A stretch of 8,450 nt of DNA from JAAYTY01 sp964569245 (GTDB lineage Bacteria > Fermentibacterota > Fermentibacteria > Fermentibacterales > Fermentibacteraceae), in contig CAZMTK010000033.1 in NCBI GenBank assembly GCA_964569245.1, positions 1-8,450 on the forward strand, in the 5' to 3' direction. Position 1 is the first letter of the stretch. Each line of letters begins with the position of its first letter. The translations under genes were made by a program, and so were the position numbers. The notes under the pieces were generated by a model. It was not told the DNA's origin and ran no database searches. It saw only the letters and a list, made by a program, of their open reading frames with translations. Below are positions 1 through 5,243 of this stretch, one piece after another.

Positions 1-458
1 TCACCACGTCCATACTGATACCTCAGCATGGACCGGGTCCAGGGGGGCAGGTCAACTTCCAGAAGACTCCCGCATGAATGCGTAATCCTGTTACGCAATG
101 CTTCCCGAAGGATTGTACCAGTATTCGTATAGTCCCTATTAGTATCAAGCAGCGTCAACTTATCAGAATCCTTCTGCTTGCCTACTCTCTTCATATTCAG
201 TCTGAACTTGATCCCATATCGTTCATCGACGCGTTTCATGAACCTATCGAAATACTCATCAAGAGGATCCAGAGTCCCACCCTCGTCGAAGCAGAGTGAG
301 GCGACAAACTGCATTGCAGACATCGTCGTAAGCAATACAGGATAGCCCAGATTCTCACCCAGGCTCTCGAGCCGATCCACATTACCGTGATGATGCCAAA
401 GGAATAGCCCCTCAAGGAGTTGCCTTATCTCTTCTGGTGATAGTTCAATTGGATCCAT
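1..458 (-). CDS. Hypothetical protein with RNxxxH motif, C-terminus beyond window
   Basis: An uninterrupted frame runs from ATG at 458 to the left edge, giving 152 visible residues and no stop. The start is well supported: an AGGGAG Shine-Dalgarno site (465-470) lies six bases upstream. The protein begins MDPIELSPEEIRQLLEGLFL and looks soluble and mixed alpha-helical, with no signal peptide or membrane segment. I do not recognise the family. Residues 117-127 read LREALRNRITH; R122-N123-xxx-H127 fits the Rx4-6H signature of HEPN-fold RNases, but a short motif like this is weak evidence. The gene begins 51 bases after the preceding 40-codon ORF, on the same strand, so it may be the last gene of the operon. 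Its composition differs from its neighbours: bases 121-240 are about 42% G+C against 67-68% in samples of the large genes. This suggests a separate origin. The gene is very likely real; its function is unknown. Confidence 0.72.
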   Translation of the reverse strand, partial: MDPIELSPEEIRQLLEGLFLWHHHGNVDRLESLGENLGYPVLLTTMSAMQFVASLCFDEGGTLDPLDEYFDRFMKRVDERYGIKFRLNMKRVGKQKDSDKLTLLDTNRDYTNTGTILREALRNRITHSCGSLLEVDLPPWTRSMLRYQYGRG

Positions 459-464
459 CGGACA

Positions 465-470
465 CTCCCT
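465..470 (-). promoter_or_regulatory. Ribosome binding site for the left-edge gene
   Basis: On the minus strand the sequence reads AGGGAG, then six bases, then ATG at 458. This is a good Shine-Dalgarno match at ideal spacing. It is the main reason for accepting the left-edge reading frame as a gene even though its end is not in the window. Confidence 0.65.
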
Positions 471-509
471 ACTGATGATCCCGAAGACATAGACAGGAGA
501 AGCCGAAAG

Positions 510-632
510 CTATACTGAGAACACCTCCAGCACCTCGTCCCCGTAGTGGTTGATGACCTTGACGGCGATCTTGCCGGTCTCGGGTGAAGGAGTCCTGAGA
601 TTCGAGAGGTCTTCCATCAAGACCAGCATCAT
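510..632 (-). pseudogene. 40-codon ORF resembling a DNA methyltransferase C-terminal tail
   Basis: The short frame starts with two consecutive ATG codons (632 and 629) that overlap the helicase TGA stop, and ends at TAG 512-510. Its product is 40 residues, starting MMLVLMEDLSNLRTPSP. Residues 20-33 read GKIAVKVINHYGDE. From memory, the IAVKVI...G(D/N)E pattern followed by a short V/F-rich end resembles the last residues of type III-like and other site-specific DNA methyltransferases; I could not run a search. No upstream methyltransferase domain exists, because the preceding DNA is the intact helicase gene. The simplest reading is a remnant left by a deletion that joined the tail to the helicase stop. 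It could still be translated by coupling through the ATGA overlap, so a small functional protein is possible. The overlapping frame from ATG 636 encodes a less protein-like sequence. Confidence 0.45.
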
Positions 633-3600
633 TCATTACCCGAATCCGTCTGCAGCCAGACTACATCGATTCCTGCGGGGGTTACCTCCACTACTCCCGA
701 ACTATCTCTAACCTTCCTGACCTTGTCCAGCAGAAAGCCAGCAGCCGCTTCGAGTTCAGCCATCCTCTTCGCCTGGCCTGCTGATGACATCGGCACGGAA
801 AGCAGACCACTCAGAGCTGGTGGCATCACGATCTGCCCGGCGAACGAGCTCAGCCCTCTCCATGGATAGCCTTTTCTGGCTAGGGAATCGAGGGCCTGTG
901 ATAAGGTCGGAGAGGCATCCTTGCCTTCTAGGAGATCAAGCCTGGCGTACTCCAGGCTGGCAGCCTCCAGCAGGATCAGCCTGGCTTCCTCCTTCAGCGC
1001 CAGTTCCTCTCCTGATCTGATCGCAGCCTCCGCCGCTCTCGCCTTCTCGAAGAGCTGCTGCTCACAAGCGGAGAACACCCTTGAAGCGGTTTCGACCTGG
1101 TCCGCAGTCCAATCCGTGTCCTTCTCAACTGCTGCCGCTCGGATCGTTTCCAGATCCAGTATCTCTGAAGGAGACGCACCCTGGCAGCCGAAGAAGGCTC
1201 CATGTCCTGTCGCAGGGGAAGAGAAGAAGGCTATCCCGGCTTTCGGAGCCTCCCTGCCCTTCTCGGCCAGGTTCTCCAGCAGCTCATCGAGCAGAGGCTC
1301 TCCCCATGTCATGAATCTGGTCGAGTACGGATGCTCGTCGAACACAGCCGGCTTGAAGGTGACGGGATGGCTGTCGGGTCCGATTCGGAGCAGATAGGCG
1401 CCCTCGATGGAGGGGTGCCTGTCGAACATGCCTGAACACAGCGGGGACTCCGTCAGTGCCTTCTCCATCTGCTCGAGAGTTGCCGGCCCAGAAGTGCGTC
1501 GGATACCGGTAACTGAGTCGTCCACCCATGAGTCGAGATCGAAGGCATCGGTAGACTGCGACTCGAGCTGATTCCTGATGCTTTCTATCTCTCGGTCGAG
1601 GAGGCTCTGCCTCTCCTCTGCCCCCGTCATGGCGGCATTCTCGATCAACCGGGCTACTCGCTGGAGGATGGGCTGGAGAGGTCCTACTACCTGCTTGAAC
1701 CACTCGATCCTGTCCGACAGGCGTTGATAGACCACCGACTCCACGGTCTCGTTGATGAAGTAGTTCCGGATCCAGACCTCGTCGTACACCTGCCCGATGC
1801 GGTCGATCCTGCCGATCCTCTGCTCGACCCGCATCGGATTCCAGCTCATGTCGTAGTTGATCAGGACACCGCAGGTCTGAAGGTTGAGGCCCTCGCTGGC
1901 CGACTCTGTGCAGAGCAGCACGTTGATGTGGTCGCCGGTCTTGAAATCCTTCTTGATCTGCTCCTTGCCGACCACCTGCCATGCAAGGCCGTTCCATACC
2001 TCGCCACCGCGTCCGCTGTAGCAGGCGACCTGGGAGCCGTACACTGAACGCAGCTTGTCCCGAAGGTAGTCCATGGTGTCGGTGTACTGGGTGAAGACCA
2101 TAGCCTTGCTGCGCTTCCTGATAAGCTCGCGCAGATCCTCGAACAGCCTCTCCAGCTTCGAGTCGCCTGAGAGCCTGGTGAGCTGCCTCACGAAGTCCTC
2201 GACGTAGCGAAGCTCCTCGCGGGCCAGCTCCGGATCGGCCTCTGGATGCTCGTACTCGAGATCCTGAAGAAGATCATCCTGATCCTCGACATCATCGTCA
2301 GTATAGAGTTCCTCGATCCGAGCCACTCCCTGGAGGAACTTCACCCTTCTCTCCAGGCTCTTCCGAAGCGCATGGAAGGAGCTTGTCAGCCTCCGCCGGT
2401 ACACAGTCATGATGAAGCCCTTGCCCACGCGCCTGGCTTCGTACTTCCTGTAGAAGTCAGCGATGTAGTCCTCTATGCGGTCGTAGAGACTGCGCTCGTC
2501 TTCAGGCCCTTCGTCTCTCAGCGTGACCCAGACCTGCTCTGGCTTCCTCGTGGGCACGCGCTCCTTGAGGATGCCTTTCTCGCGGTACTTGCGAAGGAGG
2601 TTCCTGGTGCTCCGCTTGATGGTGGAGTGCACCGGCGTATGCCGGGAGACGAACTCCTCCAGGCAAGCCCTGGCCTGGGTATCGAGCTGGGCAATGGTCG
2701 ACTTCCGGCTGTGGGAGAACGGCAGTTCGCGGATCCTCTTCCAGTCCACGGGTCCGACCTTCTCCTGGGCCAGCTTCTCGAATGCGCTGTCCAGCTTGCC
2801 GCCGGCCTCGAGCTGATCACGCACCATGTCCAGGAGGAACTCCCAGTCGCGGGAGTCGAACGGGACTCTGAACTCCTCGAAGAACTTCGTGAAGTTCCGG
2901 TCCGATGCTCCCCACTTGCCGCCCAGCCTGATCACACGCAGGAGGTCCCAGACCTCTCTGGGATCGACCTGCATGGGTGTGGCGGTCAGCAGGTAAATGC
3001 ATCTGGCCTTGTCCCTGATGCCCGGGCGATCGCCCGATCCGATGAGGAGCTCGAGCAGCCGATTCGGCCTGTACTGGTCGGCCAGGAAGTCCTTCCTGCG
3101 AGCATGGTGGGCCTCATCTACGATCAGGAGATCCCAGGGATCGGCAGCAGCTAGTTCAGCCTGCCTGTCGCGCCTGCGGGCGAGATGGCTCGATGCTATC
3201 AGGAATGGGAACGAGTTCCAGGCTCCACGGGAATAGGAGAAGTCATGGATCCTGCCCAAGACGTCCAGTACAACGCCGTTCTCATAGCGGGGAATGTTCA
3301 GGGCGAACTTCTCGTAGAGCTCCTCCTGCCACTGCTTCATGACCGAGCTGGGCACGAGAAGGAGTGCCCTCTTGATCCTTCCCGATATGATGAGCTGACG
3401 CAGGACCAGCCCTGCCTCGATGGTCTTCCCCAGACCGACCTCATCGCAGAGCATGTAGCTCCGTGGGAAGGTCTCCAGGAGTTCCGTTACCGTTACGACC
3501 TGGTGCGGCCAGGGATTGATCGTGCAGCTCTCCATCCCGAGTGAACCGGCAGATGAGAGATGCGGTGCTTCTTGGAGGAACCGGAACACGACACGGTCAC

Positions 3601-4393
3601 GCTGGAGGATATCCTCCGAGGGCGGTTTGGGTTGAGGTACCGGTGTTCGCTCCAGCGGATCGTGCTCGGGAGGCTCGCCCGGGCAGATTCTCAGCAGCTT
3701 CTCCTTGACTGCACGTGGGACATCCATGGCGACCCAGTCGACATTCCGCCCCTGCCATAGCTCCTCGAACCTGCTCTGGATACCTGCGATGTAGAGCTTG
3801 CCGCTGGACAGCTCCTCTCCATCCAGGATGCGTGGCCAGGACGTGTAGACAGTGAAGACCTCGTAGTTGCGCTGCCAGCCCCTGGCCGACTCGTTGCTGC
3901 TCCCTGTGAAGCCGAGCCTGTTGCCCTCGGCGTCGGTGAAGCAGCCCTCCTTCGGATGGTAGTATTCCAGGCTCTCATCAGCAGGCAGGGGCTGTCCGCT
4001 GCGATCAAGAGGAAGGACGACACGGATCTCGAGCAAGTCGTGGGCCACCATCCAGGACAGGGCCTCGAGACGCTCTTTGAGGACTCCTTCCTCCGGCAGC
4101 TCCAGGGCTCGTTCCATCCTGTCGCTGACCGCCTGCTCCAGCCTTATGCTCCCGTCTCCGATGGCTCTCACGTCCTCGGGAGAAAGCTGTGCCCCACACA
4201 GGAGGCGCATCTTCCCACCGTTCCTGATGAAGCGGGAGACACCGGCAGCAGCGATAGCTAGAGCAGAGCTTGAGAAGAACCCGGAGCTACGATCGTACCG
4301 GACGCTTCGCTCCAGGGCTGGGATGTAGAAATCGTGCAGGCGGTCGTCGCTCGCACCGTACTGGATGCGGAAGGGAAAGCTAGGAAGGGACAT
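629..4393 (-). CDS. PLD-like domain / SNF2-family helicase fusion protein
   Basis: A 1254-residue two-domain protein. The N-terminal phospholipase-D-like domain (about residues 10-220) has an HxK motif (H146, K148), D154 and GSSNE (164-168). It supplies one HKD-type site, so an active nuclease would need a dimer. The SNF2/DEAD-like ATPase follows: motif I DEVGLGKT (317-324), motif II DEAH (426-429), motif III TATP (470-473), and in the second RecA lobe EGLNLQ and QRIGRIDRIGQ (858-868). A charged helical segment (about 600-760) separates the two lobes, and a 380-residue C-terminal region has no domain I can name. All core helicase residues are present, so it should be active. The family acts on double-stranded DNA as a translocase and is frequent in defence islands, including relatives of DISARM DrmD; here the PLD part is fused. 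ATG 4393 lies inside the end of the NYN gene (14-base overlap), implying translational coupling. There is no strong Shine-Dalgarno site of its own, only AGGA very close to the ATG. Confidence 0.93.
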   Translation of the reverse strand: MSLPSFPFRIQYGASDDRLHDFYIPALERSVRYDRSSGFFSSSALAIAAAGVSRFIRNGGKMRLLCGAQLSPEDVRAIGDGSIRLEQAVSDRMERALELPEEGVLKERLEALSWMVAHDLLEIRVVLPLDRSGQPLPADESLEYYHPKEGCFTDAEGNRLGFTGSSNESARGWQRNYEVFTVYTSWPRILDGEELSSGKLYIAGIQSRFEELWQGRNVDWVAMDVPRAVKEKLLRICPGEPPEHDPLERTPVPQPKPPSEDILQRDRVVFRFLQEAPHLSSAGSLGMESCTINPWPHQVVTVTELLETFPRSYMLCDEVGLGKTIEAGLVLRQLIISGRIKRALLLVPSSVMKQWQEELYEKFALNIPRYENGVVLDVLGRIHDFSYSRGAWNSFPFLIASSHLARRRDRQAELAAADPWDLLIVDEAHHARRKDFLADQYRPNRLLELLIGSGDRPGIRDKARCIYLLTATPMQVDPREVWDLLRVIRLGGKWGASDRNFTKFFEEFRVPFDSRDWEFLLDMVRDQLEAGGKLDSAFEKLAQEKVGPVDWKRIRELPFSHSRKSTIAQLDTQARACLEEFVSRHTPVHSTIKRSTRNLLRKYREKGILKERVPTRKPEQVWVTLRDEGPEDERSLYDRIEDYIADFYRKYEARRVGKGFIMTVYRRRLTSSFHALRKSLERRVKFLQGVARIEELYTDDDVEDQDDLLQDLEYEHPEADPELAREELRYVEDFVRQLTRLSGDSKLERLFEDLRELIRKRSKAMVFTQYTDTMDYLRDKLRSVYGSQVACYSGRGGEVWNGLAWQVVGKEQIKKDFKTGDHINVLLCTESASEGLNLQTCGVLINYDMSWNPMRVEQRIGRIDRIGQVYDEVWIRNYFINETVESVVYQRLSDRIEWFKQVVGPLQPILQRVARLIENAAMTGAEERQSLLDREIESIRNQLESQSTDAFDLDSWVDDSVTGIRRTSGPATLEQMEKALTESPLCSGMFDRHPSIEGAYLLRIGPDSHPVTFKPAVFDEHPYSTRFMTWGEPLLDELLENLAEKGREAPKAGIAFFSSPATGHGAFFGCQGASPSEILDLETIRAAAVEKDTDWTADQVETASRVFSACEQQLFEKARAAEAAIRSGEELALKEEARLILLEAASLEYARLDLLEGKDASPTLSQALDSLARKGYPWRGLSSFAGQIVMPPALSGLLSVPMSSAGQAKRMAELEAAAGFLLDKVRKVRDSSGVVEVTPAGIDVVWLQTDSGNE

Positions 4394-5054
4394 ATCCTGT
4401 TCTCTCGAAGTCTGCTCTACCTCTAAACAAGTCGAATGATCCCCAGCAAGCCTTCATGAGATCCCTGCCTTTCGGAGGGAAGCCAGCCTGGATCACCTTC
4501 CTTCCCTTGGCATCCAGAAACTCGACCGCCGGGACAAGGTCGGCATCGAGGGATACTAGCACAGCGATCTCGTAAGCACCCTCCCAGGCCAGTCGGATCA
4601 TGTCGGTGGCTATTGCTGTATCTACACCCTTCTCGGTCTTGCCATGGATCAGACTCGAACATGTCGGGCAGGTCGGGATGACGTATCCGTTGCATGTCGG
4701 GCAATGGAGTCGAGACCTGGGCTTCCGGGCTCTACACTGCACCTGTATGCCCGACTGCCGGTTCAGCCAGTTTTCCACCCAGTTTCTGAACTTCAAACCC
4801 TCCGGATTGTTGTCGCTGGAACAGTAGACGATCGTGCCCTCGTATGAGAAAAGATCAACACCAGCCACCGCCGCTGCCTCGCGTGCAATCCACATTGGGA
4901 GCTTCAGCCAGTCGATCGGGAACCGGCTGTCTGCTACGCCCGACTCCTCCGAAACCCTCTCGTTCATCGTGAGCTGCAGGTTCCAGTAGTCTATGAAGAC
5001 TCGAATTCTGGGGCGGGAAGGTTCTGATGCAGAGCAAGATATGTCAGCAGGCAC
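4380..5054 (-). CDS. NYN (PIN-like) domain nuclease with zinc-ribbon insertion
   Basis: A 224-residue protein of the NYN/DUF88 (LabA-like) group, a PIN-related fold whose characterised members are metal-dependent RNases. The first strand is VFIDYWNLQ (19-27) with D22 and N25. The other acidic positions are in KGVDTAIATDM (D145, D151) and VSLDADLVP (D170, D172), so the expected metal-binding set looks intact. Between them lies an insertion with C118-PT-C121 and C129-PT-C132, a compact zinc ribbon after a basic stretch (CRARKPRSR, 107-115), which could bind nucleic acid. I chose GTG 5054 because GGAGGTGA sits at 5067-5060 with ideal spacing; the GTG at 5063 is part of that Shine-Dalgarno site. 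The gene follows a 189-base gap with its own promoter and overlaps the helicase start by 14 bases. G+C is somewhat lower than in its large neighbours (48-58% in two samples). The family call is confident; RNase activity and a role as defence effector are inferred. Confidence 0.88.
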   Translation of the reverse strand: MPADISCSASEPSRPRIRVFIDYWNLQLTMNERVSEESGVADSRFPIDWLKLPMWIAREAAAVAGVDLFSYEGTIVYCSSDNNPEGLKFRNWVENWLNRQSGIQVQCRARKPRSRLHCPTCNGYVIPTCPTCSSLIHGKTEKGVDTAIATDMIRLAWEGAYEIAVLVSLDADLVPAVEFLDAKGRKVIQAGFPPKGRDLMKACWGSFDLFRGRADFERTGYVPS

Positions 5055-5059
5055 GCTGT

Positions 5060-5067
5060 TCACCTCC
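5060..5067 (-). promoter_or_regulatory. Strong Shine-Dalgarno site of the NYN gene
   Basis: The minus strand reads GGAGGTGA, a full eight-base match to the anti-Shine-Dalgarno sequence of 16S rRNA. Eight bases separate the GGAGG core from GTG 5054. The site contains the in-frame GTG at 5063-5061, so that codon is unlikely to be the start even though it gives a longer frame. Confidence 0.7.
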
Positions 5068-5096
5068 CGATACGACTACCGGTAATGCAGGGCAGG

Positions 5097-5130
5097 AAAA
5101 GATACGGGGGGCACCATAAGGTACCCCCCG
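5097..5130 (-). terminator. GC-rich hairpin with short T-run, possible terminator or attenuator
   Basis: Arms at 5130-5120 and 5115-5105 form an 11-bp stem around a four-base loop (UUAU in the minus-strand RNA). The minus transcript pairs completely with one U-G wobble; on the plus strand the same position is a C-A mismatch, so the structure favours the minus-strand RNA. After the stem comes TATC and then a run of only four T. The T-run is short and offset, so a fully efficient intrinsic terminator is doubtful. Because the hairpin lies downstream of the putative promoter at 5198-5226 and upstream of the NYN start, it could end methyltransferase read-through, attenuate NYN/helicase transcription, or protect an RNA end. 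Confidence 0.5.
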
Positions 5131-5197
5131 GGGCTCTAACTGCTGCAGCCGATACTGCAATCGAGGCAGGCGCACTGCAGCGGGCTTCAACACTGGA

Positions 5198-5226
5198 ATA
5201 GTAGAAGCGGAGCAAGTAGTTGTCAA
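5198..5226 (-). promoter_or_regulatory. Predicted sigma70-type promoter for NYN-helicase genes
   Basis: On the minus strand TTGACA (5226-5221, a perfect -35) is followed by 17 bases and TACTAT (5203-5198, four of six matches to TATAAT, including the key A and T). It begins 18 bases after the methyltransferase stop. Transcription would start near 5191, giving a leader of about 137 bases before GTG 5054. This would let the NYN and helicase genes be expressed independently of the upstream methyltransferase. Confidence 0.55.
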
Positions 5227-5243
5227 GGCTCCCGGAGTCCCTC

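Noticed and set aside
78..299. 73-codon plus-strand open frame at the left edge
   Set aside because: The minus-strand frame over the same bases starts at a strong Shine-Dalgarno site and is open through all 458 bases, so it is the better gene.
1284..1997. 237-codon minus-strand frame inside the helicase gene
   Set aside because: It is an alternative frame of the helicase core, rich in R, G, P and S, and the helicase frame there carries conserved motifs V and VI.
2246..3154. 302-codon plus-strand open frame opposite the helicase gene
   Set aside because: It is antisense to conserved helicase coding sequence and shows no protein-family features.
5142..5181. Inverted repeat GCTGCAG / CTGCAGC in the NYN leader
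   Set aside because: Both arms contain the palindrome CTGCAG, so the match is partly automatic, and the 26-base loop makes a 7-bp stem weak. It could be an operator, but nothing else supports that.
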